Assembly: GCF_018070025.1 (NCBI RefSeq)
Contig: NZ_JAGPYQ010000001.1
Coordinates: 4,526,001-4,590,000 of the forward strand
Direction of reading: 5' to 3'
Length of the DNA stretch: 64,000 bases
Source of the DNA: Streptomyces liliiviolaceus
Lineage (GTDB): Bacteria; Actinomycetota; Actinomycetes; Streptomycetales; Streptomycetaceae
The translations under genes were made by a program, and so were the position numbers. Of this stretch, positions 27,051-35,261 are shown piece by piece. The notes under the pieces are model-generated. The model did not search any database and had not been told where the DNA came from. It saw only the letters and a program-made list of their open reading frames with translations. Within the stretch, counting starts at the first letter, position 1. Every line of letters begins with the position of its first letter.

Positions 27051-27935
27051 GTGCTCGTCTACGGCTTCGGAGCAACCACCCCGGCCGTGGCGCGGGCCAG
27101 CCAGCTCGTTCTCACCCCGGGCAGGCACGTGGCCGTCGTCGTCATCACGGTCGTCGTCATCGCCGTGTGCAGCCGCCGAGGCTTCCGCTGGGATTTCGTC
27201 CGGCAGATCTTCGCCGGAATCAGCCTCGGCCTCGCGAAGAGCATCGTGGGCCTCACCGAAATGGCCGTCGCGCCCGCGGTGTCGCTGGCCGGCGACTACG
27301 TGGTGGGGGCTGTGAAGCGCCGCAAGGTTGATGCCGAGCCGACTGAATCCGAGGCAACGGAAGCCGTCGAGAAAGAGAGGGAGAGGGAGGAGAGCAGCGG
27401 TCGCGGCCCTCTGATCTTCCTGTCCGCGGTCATCATAGTGGGCGCCTGGCGCCTGGTCGCCGTCTTCCCCGAAGTCGCCTACATCGTCGTCGGATCCATC
27501 GGCACGATCGACGTTCAGAAGGTCAGAGCGTGGCAAGTCGCCCGCGAGAGGGGCGAGGAGGCCAACGTGTCGGAGGAGTCGACGCCGGACGTCGGCGACG
27601 GCAACGGCGTCCTCCTCACGCAGCTGCAGCTCGACCTGAAGCTACCGAACACGAAGGTTGGGAGAGCGCTCCTCGAAGCCGAAGGCATCGAGTGGAAGAG
27701 CGTCCGTACGCCCAAGGGGAACGGTCCGGGCGTACACAAGACCGCCATCCCGTCGGTCCCCTCCCCTGCCGATGACTCTCATGGGGACAGTTGTTGTTGC
27801 AGGTCAGAAGCCAACACCAACACCCCCGACCCGACCCCGAGGGGAGAGAGGTCACGTGTACAACACATCCGATCCGCCCGGGCGACCTACAACCCCAACG
27901 ACAACATCAGCCGCCACGCCAAGAGGACGACATGA
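27051..27935 (+). CDS. SpdB-like conjugative-spread protein of an actinomycete integrative element, 5' end damaged
   Basis: 294 aa counted from the GTG at 27051. The same frame has family-like sequence upstream (PLLILCVGGIIGSAVDW and LWGSNIDD from about 26973) with no ATG, GTG or TTG start, so the true N-terminus appears lost. Two hydrophobic segments (HVAVVVITVVVIAV; PLIFLSAVIIVGAW), an acidic/basic linker, then GVLLTQLQLDLKLPNTKVGR and VRTPKGNGPGVHK match plasmid/AICE SpdB-type proteins that aid intramycelial spread. It overlaps the next gene by 4 bp (ATGA). It is co-oriented with nothing else of the transfer machinery: no TraB/FtsK gene is present. Confidence 0.65.
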   Translation: MLVYGFGATTPAVARASQLVLTPGRHVAVVVITVVVIAVCSRRGFRWDFVRQIFAGISLGLAKSIVGLTEMAVAPAVSLAGDYVVGAVKRRKVDAEPTESEATEAVEKEREREESSGRGPLIFLSAVIIVGAWRLVAVFPEVAYIVVGSIGTIDVQKVRAWQVARERGEEANVSEESTPDVGDGNGVLLTQLQLDLKLPNTKVGRALLEAEGIEWKSVRTPKGNGPGVHKTAIPSVPSPADDSHGDSCCCRSEANTNTPDPTPRGERSRVQHIRSARATYNPNDNISRHAKRTT

Positions 27936-28318
27936 GCCCCATCCGTACGACCCTCGCCCGCGCCCTCGCCTACCTCGTCCTCTTCGTCGGCGTCCCCCTC
28001 GGCACCGCTGTAGCCACGACCCATCACATGCTCAACGGCACGGAGTGGACCGACCCCGAGCGGACCAAGAAGCCTCGCCCCGCGACGAAGCCCGCCCCCG
28101 AGAAGGCCGCGCCGTCGCCGAAGCCGCGCAGCTCGACCGCGCCCTGGAGGCTCGGAGAGTGCGTCACCTCCCAGCTCCAGATCATCGACTGCGCCCCCGG
28201 GGCGTTACAGGTCGTCGGCAGCATCCGTGACCCCGGTCGCCGTCCGTGCGCCGACCTGCCGGAGACCACCCAAGTCCGGCCAGCTGGCAAGTACGCGCTG
28301 TGCCTCACCGACTACTGA
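27932..28318 (+). CDS. Small exported or anchored protein linked to the SpdB-like gene
   Basis: 128 aa. ATG at 27932 inside the preceding stop. N-terminal helix ALAYLVLFVGVPLGTAVATT (signal or anchor), a Lys/Pro-rich stretch (KKPRPATKPAPEKAAPSPKP), then a compact C-terminal part with four Cys (GECVTSQLQIIDC, CADLP, YALCLTDY) suggesting two disulfides outside the membrane. Similar short proteins sit next to spd genes on Streptomyces elements. Function unknown. Confidence 0.65.
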   Translation: MSPIRTTLARALAYLVLFVGVPLGTAVATTHHMLNGTEWTDPERTKKPRPATKPAPEKAAPSPKPRSSTAPWRLGECVTSQLQIIDCAPGALQVVGSIRDPGRRPCADLPETTQVRPAGKYALCLTDY

Positions 28319-28339
28319 CCGCGCGCCACCCGTCGTACA

Positions 28340-29155
28340 TCAGGCCCCGTCGCAGACCCCTCCCGCGACGGGGCCCAGGTACGCCATCCTGTCCCCATGC
28401 CTACCGCGCTCGGGCCGGCGCATGATCCAGTCGGTGACTCGGCGGACGGTCAGATGGGGCAGCGGGGCCTCGGTCAGGATCGTCCCGGTGCGGTAGGGCC
28501 GCAGGTGGCGGCGGACGGTGTTGACGTCTCCGCAGTAACCGAGTTGCTGGATCTCCCGAGTGAGTGCGGCAGCGTTGGTGCAGCCCTCCATCCAGCGGTG
28601 ATGCAAGTAAAGCCGGTAGTCGTCGACCATGCTCGGGCGGTCGGTTGCCGCGCCGAGAAGTTGGCGGACATCGGCGGCCCGGGCGAAGCGCAGGACGGTG
28701 CCGCGGCTGAGATGGAGTTCACGGGCAAAGGCTCGCAGGCTGTCGCCGCGTTCGATCCGTTCGTGGATCTGTGCATGGCGCGGCAGGCGACCCACACCTC
28801 AGGGTGCTCGCGAAGCCAGGCCGCGAAAGTGTGCGCGGTGCGGTCCGCGAGAACGTCGACGGGGCGCCTGGTGCTCATGTCGACGAGAATCGTCGCGTAG
28901 GTCCGACCGCGGCACACGGCGAACTCATCGACGCCCAGACACGGGACGGTCCGCCAGACACCGCTGGTAGTAGCAGTGCACACGCGAGGATCTCCATCCA
29001 CACCCTGGACAAGCGGCCGGCCCCGCCATTGACCGCACAGTAAGCCGGACCTCGGCGTCCCCAAGAACCAATGCTTCTACCGCCGCCCCAACCCCCGGAA
29101 GAAGAAAATCGGCGAAGCGAACCACATCCCCCACACTCAGGTGATGCCCACCCAC
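28340..29155 (-). pseudogene. ISL3-family transposase with internal deletion and frameshifts
   Basis: Pieces in family order on the minus strand. The N-terminal zinc-finger part reads LVLGDAEVRLTVRSMAGPAA, CPGCGWRSSRVHCYYQRCLA. The catalytic start is LGVDEFAVCRGRTYATILVD with LADRTAHTFAAWLREHPEV. The C-terminal part, in another frame, is RHAQIHERIERGDSLRAFAR, VDDYRLYLHHRWMEGCTNAA and LTREIQQLGYCGDVNTVRRH. The stretch between CLADRPV and CLGVDEF is missing, as is the mid-region with the second catalytic Asp, and the C-terminus is cut after VTDWIMRRPE. Inactive. Confidence 0.85.
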
Positions 29156-29344
29156 TCTTGATCGTCACCACCCCCAAATCAGCGGCAGAGCCCGAAACCC
29201 GAACCGGAACCAAACACAAATCACAGGACCAAACGCTCCCTGCATTGTTCTGCGGGTCGTGGTGAGCCCTTCGTATGGTTGACGCGCCCAGGGGCGCCGA
29301 GTGTGGTTCAAAACGCTCTGCCGTTGGTGGCTTTGACTGATTGG

Positions 29345-29662
29345 CCGCTCGGCGCCCCCGACCGCCTCGCCGGCTTCGGCGGAGTCGCGCCAGTGCCCCG
29401 CGACTCCGGCAAGATCAGAGGGAACCTGCACCGCCCGCGACGCTACAACCGCCGCCTCCAGCGAGTCTTCTACACCTCGGCGTTGTTCAGCATCCGGCAC
29501 TGCGAGGCGTCCCGCCGTTTCTACGAACGCAAACGCGCCGAGGGGAAGAGCCATATCCAAGCTGTCCTTGCCCTCGCACGCCGCCGCGTCAACGTTCTCT
29601 CGGCTCTCCTGCGCGACGGACGACGTTACGAGGTCACCCCTCCGGTCACCCTTGCTGCTTGA
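29345..29662 (+). pseudogene. IS110-family transposase, C-terminal fragment
   Basis: APDRLAGFGGVAPVPRDSGK, then LHRPRRYNRRLQRVFYTSAL, CEASRRFYERKRAEGKSHIQ and AVLALARRRVNVLSALLRDG. This is the transposase_20 and tail region of IS110/IS116 transposases. The N-terminal DEDD domain is absent. It ends at a stop at 29660-29662, 20 bp from the SDR gene. It is a different subgroup from the copies at 2672 and 8690, which lack this region. Confidence 0.85.
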
Positions 29663-29682
29663 CAAACAGCATTAGGAATCAG

Positions 29683-30435
29683 TCAGATTTGGTTCTGCCC
29701 GCCGTCGACGTAGATGTTCGCGCCGACGATGTAGCTGCTCTGTCCGGAAGCCAGGAACGACACGGCGGCGGCGACCTCATCAGGACGCCCTAGGCGGCCC
29801 TTGGCCACGGTAACGGCGACATTCTCCTTGACCGCGGACAGTGCCTCCTCACCGCCGAAGATATTGACGAGTCCCGGAGTCTCGACCCCGCCCGGCGACA
29901 CCGCGTTGACCCTGATGTTCCGGCCCCTGAGTTCGTTGGCCCAGGTCCGTGCGAATGACCGGACGGCGGCCTTGGACGCCGCGTATGCACCGAACGCCTC
30001 CGCGCCGTTGTCGGCGGCTGTAGACGAGATCAGGATGACCGAGGCACCGTCATTGAGCAGTGGGAGCGCCTTCTGCACGGTGAACAGAGTGCCCCGGACG
30101 TTGACTCCGAAGGTCTGGTCGAAGTGGTCCTCAGTGGTCTGCTCCAGCGTGGCCAGCACGCCGCCCGCCGCGTTCGCGACGAGCACGTCCAGTCCCTGCC
30201 CCCGGGCGCGGACCGCGTCGTAGATTCGGTCCAGATCGGCTGCCTCGGAGATGTCGCCGACCACCGCGGTGGCCCTGGACGTTCCGATGGTCTCGACAGC
30301 GGCGTCCAACTCGGTCTTGCGCCGGCCTGTGATGAACACGTGCGCGCCCTCGTCTGCCAGACGTGCGGCGATGGCCAGACCGATTCCGGTGCTGCCACCG
30401 GTGACAACGGCCGTCCTGTCCTCAAGCTGTCCCAT
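29683..30435 (-). CDS. Short-chain dehydrogenase/reductase
   Basis: 250 aa. The ATG at 30435 follows GGAGG by eight bases, which rejects the longer open frame. Classical SDR signs are the cofactor loop TGGSTGIG, NAAGG, catalytic Ser in ILISSTA, Tyr/Lys in YAASKAAVRS, and PGGVETPG. Arg in ITGRR after beta-2 suggests NADP(H). Substrate unknown. It is divergent from an AraC-type regulator at 30558 with 122 bp between, the usual arrangement for a regulator that controls its neighbour. It ends within 20 bp of an IS110 relic. Confidence 0.92.
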   Translation of the reverse strand: MGQLEDRTAVVTGGSTGIGLAIAARLADEGAHVFITGRRKTELDAAVETIGTSRATAVVGDISEAADLDRIYDAVRARGQGLDVLVANAAGGVLATLEQTTEDHFDQTFGVNVRGTLFTVQKALPLLNDGASVILISSTAADNGAEAFGAYAASKAAVRSFARTWANELRGRNIRVNAVSPGGVETPGLVNIFGGEEALSAVKENVAVTVAKGRLGRPDEVAAAVSFLASGQSSYIVGANIYVDGGQNQI

Positions 30436-30557
30436 GCGAATGCCTCCATAGCGCTCTGTCTTGATCTGCTTCGACAGCCATCCTTCAGGAGCACTCCGGT
30501 ACGGTGCATCATGTGCAGTCCACACTTCTTTACGTATCGTCCAGAAAGGAGGAACGC

Positions 30558-31511
30558 GTGCTCGGCTTCAGCGATCCGATCGCCGACACCATCGGTCTTC
30601 TGCGCCCTCGGACCGTGATCGACCCCGCTCTCCACGCGGCAGGGCCGTGGGCGCTGCGCTTCGATCAGTCCTCGCATGTCAAGATTGGTGTCATCGCGCG
30701 CGGCACGTGCTGGCTGACCCTTGACGGGCACAAGCCCGTACGGCTGGAAGAGGGCGACTTCTACCTGCTGGGCAACCCCCCGCCCTACGTGCTGGCCAGC
30801 ACACTCACCGCGCCATCGCGACCCGCGAAGCCGCTGTGGGAGAGCGCCGAGGACGGTGTCGTACGCATCGGGTCAGAAGCCGAGGAAGACACGTACCTCT
30901 GCAGCGGGTTCTTCTCGTTCGAGGACACGAACGCTCCGGTCCTGACCCAGGTCCTCCCGCTGTTCGTGCTCGTCCGTGCCGCAGACCCCCGCGGCAAGCT
31001 CCTGGCACACCTCAGCGAGCTCCTGGTCTCCGAGACCAGAACCGCCGCCGCCGGCAGCTCTCTCGTCCTGAACCACCTCGCACAGGTCCTGTTCGTTCAC
31101 ATGCTGCGCGCCCACGCCGAGCAGGCCGATCAGCCCACCGGTTGGCTGGGGGCGCTCAACGACGACGGTATCGGCGCCGCACTTCGTGCCATGCACACCG
31201 ACGCGGCACACCCCTGGACGCTCAAAGAGCTGGCCGACATCAGCCACATGTCACGTTCCGCGTTCGCCTCATCCTTCAAGGGCCGGGTCGGAACCACCCC
31301 GCTGGACTATCTGATCCAGTGGAGAATGAGCCTCGCCCGCGACGCCCTGGGCCGCGGCACGCGAACGATCTCCGAACTGGCGTTCATGATCGGTTACCAA
31401 TCCGAAAGCGCGTTCAGCACCGCATTCCGCCGCGTGGTCGGTTCCTCACCCAGACAATTCCGCGATGCATCGACCTGCGCGGTCAACGGCCGACCGGAGC
31501 AGGGCCACTGA
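30558..31511 (+). CDS. AraC-family regulator (cupin N-terminal domain)
   Basis: 317 aa. The GTG at 30558 is preceded by AAGGAGGA; the upstream in-frame ATG lacks a site. The N-terminal cupin-like ligand domain includes ARGTCWLTLDGHKPVRLEEG and FYLLGNPPPYVL. The C-terminal AraC DNA-binding domain has two HTHs: TLKELADISHMSRSAFASSF and TISELAFMIGYQSESAFSTA followed by SSPRQFR. It is of the type often paired with oxidoreductase genes, and here it faces the SDR gene at 29683-30435, its probable target. Confidence 0.92.
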   Translation: MLGFSDPIADTIGLLRPRTVIDPALHAAGPWALRFDQSSHVKIGVIARGTCWLTLDGHKPVRLEEGDFYLLGNPPPYVLASTLTAPSRPAKPLWESAEDGVVRIGSEAEEDTYLCSGFFSFEDTNAPVLTQVLPLFVLVRAADPRGKLLAHLSELLVSETRTAAAGSSLVLNHLAQVLFVHMLRAHAEQADQPTGWLGALNDDGIGAALRAMHTDAAHPWTLKELADISHMSRSAFASSFKGRVGTTPLDYLIQWRMSLARDALGRGTRTISELAFMIGYQSESAFSTAFRRVVGSSPRQFRDASTCAVNGRPEQGH

Positions 31512-31765
31512 CCTTGACCACGAACTCTGACAGGATTCATCCGTCAGCGCCGTGCACGGAGACGCCGATGGGACCTGGGCTTGCCGGGGCCCATGCAGCG
31601 GCGCCGGGCGCACAGGTGCGGCCGTAGGTCACAGAGGGTATCGAGTGCTCTCACACACAAGCAGACCTGTTCGTCACGAAACGGTGACTCCTCCCCCATA
31701 GCACTCATAAGTGCCCCACCTGAACCGCTACGGTCAACGCTTCAACAGTCAGTCAGGGGGACGAC

Positions 31766-32233
31766 ATGGCCAACCCGTACACACCACCGCAGCCGCCAGC
31801 CCGCACCGCACCGAAATGGGCGCGCAAACGGTACGTCCTGCCCGCGATCGGCTTCGCGTTCCTCATCGGTATCGGCGCAGGAGCCGGGAGCCCCGAGCCC
31901 AAGGCCGCCACGAAAGCGGCAGCCAGCGAAGCCCGCCCCACTTCAACCGTCACGGCGACCGCCACCGTGACGGAACCCGCAGAAGCGAAACCCGCGCCCA
32001 CCGTTACCGCGACGAAGACCAAGACCGTCAAGGTGAAGGTCACCGTCACCGCCCAGCCTGCAGTCGATAACGGCAGCGGTGGCGGTGGCGACGACAGCAG
32101 CAACGGCGGCAGCGTCTACTACCAGAACTGCGATGCGGCCCGCGCCGCCGGCGCCGCACCCGTCCACCGCGGCGAGCCCGGCTACGCGGCCCACCTCGAC
32201 CGCGACGGCGACGGCATCGGCTGCGACACCTGA
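31766..32233 (+). CDS. Excalibur-domain calcium-binding exported protein
   Basis: 155 aa, ATG at 31766 after AGGGGG. One transmembrane anchor (VLPAIGFAFLIGIGAGAG), a Thr/Ala/Lys-rich extended region, a Gly/Ser linker, and a C-terminal excalibur motif: YYQNCDAARAAGAAPVHRGE, then YAAHLDRDGDGIGCDT, with the Cys pair and DxDxDGxGC calcium loop. It stands alone with its own upstream region (254 bp, no recognised signal). The role in cell wall or envelope is inferred from the family. Confidence 0.88.
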   Translation: MANPYTPPQPPARTAPKWARKRYVLPAIGFAFLIGIGAGAGSPEPKAATKAAASEARPTSTVTATATVTEPAEAKPAPTVTATKTKTVKVKVTVTAQPAVDNGSGGGGDDSSNGGSVYYQNCDAARAAGAAPVHRGEPGYAAHLDRDGDGIGCDT

Positions 32234-32362
32234 CAGTCCTGCCCTCTGTCTACACGGCCAGGAGCCTCGTGCAGTCTGCCGAGCCTGGACCTGAGCGGCG
32301 ACAGCGCCGGCCTGAGGAACCAGTGCAGGAGCGCCACAGAAAGCACCCGGCACGCCTGAGCG

Positions 32363-33163
32363 TTACTTGTTCACAGTGTCGGTGCTCGCCTGGTCCATGA
32401 AGATAGCAACGTGAGCGGGAGGCATCCCTGCCAGCGTGCCACCGACGGGTGACGGCCGCTTCGCGCCGTCGATCATCGCGCGCGCGGCCTCGGGCGATAC
32501 GGGGGCAACCGGGTGTTCGAGGTAGAAGCGCTTCTCCTCATCGCCGGTGATCCCGTCGGGGATGGCAGGGGCGTACGGCCAGAAGTAGAGGGGCGTCTCG
32601 GGCTCGATCCGCCAGCTCTCGGCGAGCGGGCCGGCATCGACCACGTCGTAGCCGACCGCTTCCAAGAACCGCGTCACCGCCGTCTTGGCAGCAGGGTCGT
32701 TGCCCGCGATCGGAAGGGTCGTCCGCTCAGTGTCGCCCTTCGGGCGGGCGTTGGAGTACATGTGGTTCCAGTCCAGGTTGTGCAGGCCCTTCACGACCAG
32801 GGAGTCCGTGAAGTGCCGCTGCACGAGTTCACTTGAGGTGAGCTTCCCGGCATCGAGTTCGACGTTCCGCCAGAACTCCGGGTAGTAGTTCGTCTGGTCC
32901 AGGACGACCTTCCCGGCCAGCTTGTCGGCGGGCAGGGCCTCGACGCTCGCGAGCGGGACAGGAAGGGCAATGATGTCGCCGGCCTCGATCGCCTCCTCGA
33001 CCGTTGCGGCGCGCGCCAGCGGACCGAGCTCCGATACGAGTTCCGCGATCGACTCCGGGCCTCGTGAATTGCTGAGCACAACGCTGTAGCCGGCGTCGAC
33101 AGCCAGCCCGGCGACGGAGCCGCCGACCAGGCCAGAGCCGATGATTCCGATGGTGGGTGCCAT
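32363..33163 (-). CDS. NADP-binding F420-dependent oxidoreductase-like protein
   Basis: 266 aa, ATG at 33163 behind AAGGAG. The N-terminal Rossmann fold GIIGSGLVGGSVAGLAVDAG, then VVLSNSRGPESI, resembles the NADP-phosphate-binding loop of F420:NADPH oxidoreductases. VVLDQTNYYPEFW and VVKGLHNLDWNHMYSNARP follow. The C-terminal part is longer than in archaeal FNO. It is divergent from an XRE-family regulator (33341) with 177 bp between. The reaction cannot be fixed from sequence alone. Confidence 0.85.
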   Translation of the reverse strand: MAPTIGIIGSGLVGGSVAGLAVDAGYSVVLSNSRGPESIAELVSELGPLARAATVEEAIEAGDIIALPVPLASVEALPADKLAGKVVLDQTNYYPEFWRNVELDAGKLTSSELVQRHFTDSLVVKGLHNLDWNHMYSNARPKGDTERTTLPIAGNDPAAKTAVTRFLEAVGYDVVDAGPLAESWRIEPETPLYFWPYAPAIPDGITGDEEKRFYLEHPVAPVSPEAARAMIDGAKRPSPVGGTLAGMPPAHVAIFMDQASTDTVNK

Positions 33164-33340
33164 CTTGGGTATCTCCTTGGATGAAAAGCGCTGCCAGCCG
33201 GCGGCAGGTTCCGCGGTGCCGGTGATGCGCTGGGACTGACACGTCGATACTCGGCCTGGTCACAGGGGTGCACCAGGCGCTGTCGTCCCTGGTAGCGCCG
33301 GTACCACCCAGCCCCTCACCAGCAGGCTCATACTGGATTC

Positions 33341-34192
33341 ATGACCACCCACACCGAACTCGGCCCCGCGCTGCGGGCGTGGAGAGAGCGCATCGGCCCG
33401 GCCGCGGTCGGTCTGCCGGTTGCGGGAAACCGACGGGTTCCGGGCCTGCGCCGTGAGGAACTGGCCGTCTTGGCCGGCATCTCCGTCGACTACCTCGTAC
33501 AGCTCGAACAAGGCCGCGCGAAGAACCCCTCCCCCCAGGTCCTCACAGCCTTCGCACAGACCCTGCGGCTCAACGCCGTGGAACGCGAACTGCTGTACCG
33601 GCTGGCAGGCGTACTCGTCCCACCGTCCGGGACGGTGCCACACGAGGTGCCGCCCGGCGTGCAGCGCATGATCGACCGGATGAGCGACACCCCGCTGGCG
33701 GTCTTCACCGCCTCCTGGGACATCGTGCAGAGCAACCCGCTCTGGGGTGAGCTGTTCGGCAGCCCGGCCGAGGCCGATGCCCGGTCGAGCAATCTGATCT
33801 GGGGGCACTTCGCCGCCCCGCCCGCACCCGGCGCTTCCCGCATCGAGCGCGACGCCGCACACGCCGACGCCTTCGAGCGCATGATGGTGTCCGACCTGCG
33901 CCGGGCCGCCGACCGATACCCCGACGACCGCGCCGTCACCGAGCTGATCAACGGGCTGCGGGAATCCAACCGACGCTTCGCCGATCTTTGGACCCGCTAC
34001 GAAACCCGGCCGATCGGGCGCTCGCACAAGACAGTTGTCCACCCCGAGCTCGGCGAGATCGTCCTCGACTGCGACATCATGACCATCGAACGCGCCGACC
34101 TGCACATCGTGCTGAACTGGGCTGCTCCGGACACCGGCGCGGCCGAGAAGCTCGCCCTGCTCCGCGACCGCGTCACCACAGCAGCACACTGA
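33341..34192 (+). CDS. XRE-family regulator with MmyB-like ligand domain
   Basis: 283 aa. The N-terminal HTH contains VPGLRREELAVLAGISVDYL and VQLEQGRAKNPSPQVLTAFA. The C-terminal domain is MmyB-like: PLAVFTASWDIVQSNPLWGE, then DRYPDDRAVTELINGL, FADLWTRYETRP and TVVHPELGEIVLDCDIM. Family members often repress a divergent oxidoreductase gene, here the F420-type reductase at 32363-33163. A second protein of the same type is found at 47227. Followed closely by a decayed DUF317 gene. Confidence 0.92.
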   Translation: MTTHTELGPALRAWRERIGPAAVGLPVAGNRRVPGLRREELAVLAGISVDYLVQLEQGRAKNPSPQVLTAFAQTLRLNAVERELLYRLAGVLVPPSGTVPHEVPPGVQRMIDRMSDTPLAVFTASWDIVQSNPLWGELFGSPAEADARSSNLIWGHFAAPPAPGASRIERDAAHADAFERMMVSDLRRAADRYPDDRAVTELINGLRESNRRFADLWTRYETRPIGRSHKTVVHPELGEIVLDCDIMTIERADLHIVLNWAAPDTGAAEKLALLRDRVTTAAH

Positions 34193-34241
34193 AAGTCGAC
34201 ACCACGGCGGGTGCAGCCATTGGACTCAACCTGCAGGTCTT

Positions 34242-34830
34242 GACAGGGAACGCACCTGGTCCGATCACACGACCCACCTCATCCACGAGTCACAGACCCT
34301 GCGGGCCGAACTCGTCCACGAACCCGATCCTCGCGAGGCCGCCTGGACGTTCGCCGCCTACGAGACCCCCGTCTCCGACCGCATGTGGCACCTCACCCTC
34401 ACCGCCACGACTACCGACCCCCTGTTCCAGTCCCTCCTGACCAGCCTCACCCACGGAGAAGCCTGGGACACCGCGCTGGGCAGCTCCGTCACCGAGCGGA
34501 CTGTTCCACCCCTACGCGGCCCCTCACCGAAGCCGGCTGGAAGCACACCATCGACGGACGCCACATCCGCTGGCCCCCGGCGACGCCGGCGTGCAGTTCG
34601 ATGCCCTCGCCGCCTGGACCCTGTGGGCCGGCACCGACATCGACCGCCCCACCTGAGCCATTCACGCCTCCCGCTACATCCCCGCCCCGCTCCTGATCGC
34701 CCTCACCGAGGACCTCGCCCACAACAGCACCCGCCAGACACGAACCACCCACACCGAAAGAACACCGGCACCACCGCACCGACCCACCCGCCAAGGGCAG
34801 TTGGCCCTGCAGCTGCCCCCGCGCGCTGAC
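34242..34830 (+). pseudogene. DUF317-domain plasmid/AICE protein, decayed
   Basis: One frame reads AAWTFAAYETPVSDRMWHLT, then HGEAWDTALGSSVTER. Other frames continue with PLTEAGWKHTIDGRHIRW, GDAGVQFDALAAWTLWAG and, after a stop, HASRYIPAPLLIALTEDLAH. This order is typical of DUF317 proteins encoded by Streptomyces plasmids and integrative elements. At least two frameshifts and one in-frame stop are needed. With the SpdB-like gene it marks a former conjugative element. Confidence 0.75.
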
Positions 34831-34946
34831 CCAACCGTCCCGCACGCACAAGCGGCCCACCGGCGCCCCCGGCCGGCACAGAGCAGCCTTCCAAATGACA
34901 GACAGCAGGCTCCGGGCCAGCCAGCAGCCAAGGGCGGGGCCACATA

Positions 34947-34985
34947 GCGTGGGATCGCCGGTTGGCCAAACCGGCGATCCCACGC
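34947..34985. terminator. Perfect 17-bp stem-loop at the edge of the island
   Basis: Arms GCGTGGGATCGCCGGTT (34947-34963) and its exact complement (34969-34985) around GGCCA. There is no U-tract. It is not adjacent to a stop codon on either strand, so it could be a bidirectional terminator or a relic of an element's end. Confidence 0.55.
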
Positions 34986-35214
34986 ATCATTAATGCTCCA
35001 CCGCCATGAACTGCCCCCTCGCCGAAGGGAGGAGCCCTCGACGCCCGACGCTCACGGCCAGGACGCCGTGGCACTGTCACGCTGCCGCGTAGCTCGCCCG
35101 AAACAGCTCCTGCGCCCGTCCCTCGGCGTACGCAACTGCACCTCCAGATCACCCGTTCCGTGATGCCCCAGCCCGGACACGTCCCGAGTGAATCAGTGGT
35201 TGGATAACACCTGT

Positions 35215-35244
35215 GCCCGGCACGGCGGTACGGCCGTCCCGGGC
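35215..35244 (-). terminator. Terminator-like hairpin after the subtilase gene
   Basis: 12-bp arms (35215-35226 and 35233-35244, GCCCGGCACGGC type) with a single mismatch and a 6-base loop, 17 bp after the minus-strand stop at 35262. Confidence 0.6.
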
Positions 35245-35261
35245 GCAGGCGCGTCCCCAGG

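Larger units (their letters stand above)
34831..35261. other. 430 bp without a gene, containing two strong hairpins
   Basis: No supported coding region. It contains the 17-bp palindrome at 34947-34985 and the terminator-like hairpin at 35215-35244. It lies between the end of the mobile-element relics and the core-like subtilase operon, so it is a candidate edge of the island. Confidence 0.4.

Noticed and set aside
29683..30525. Longer SDR start at 30525
   Set aside because: The ATG at 30435 has GGAGG at the right distance and matches the family N-terminus; the extension would overlap the divergent promoter.
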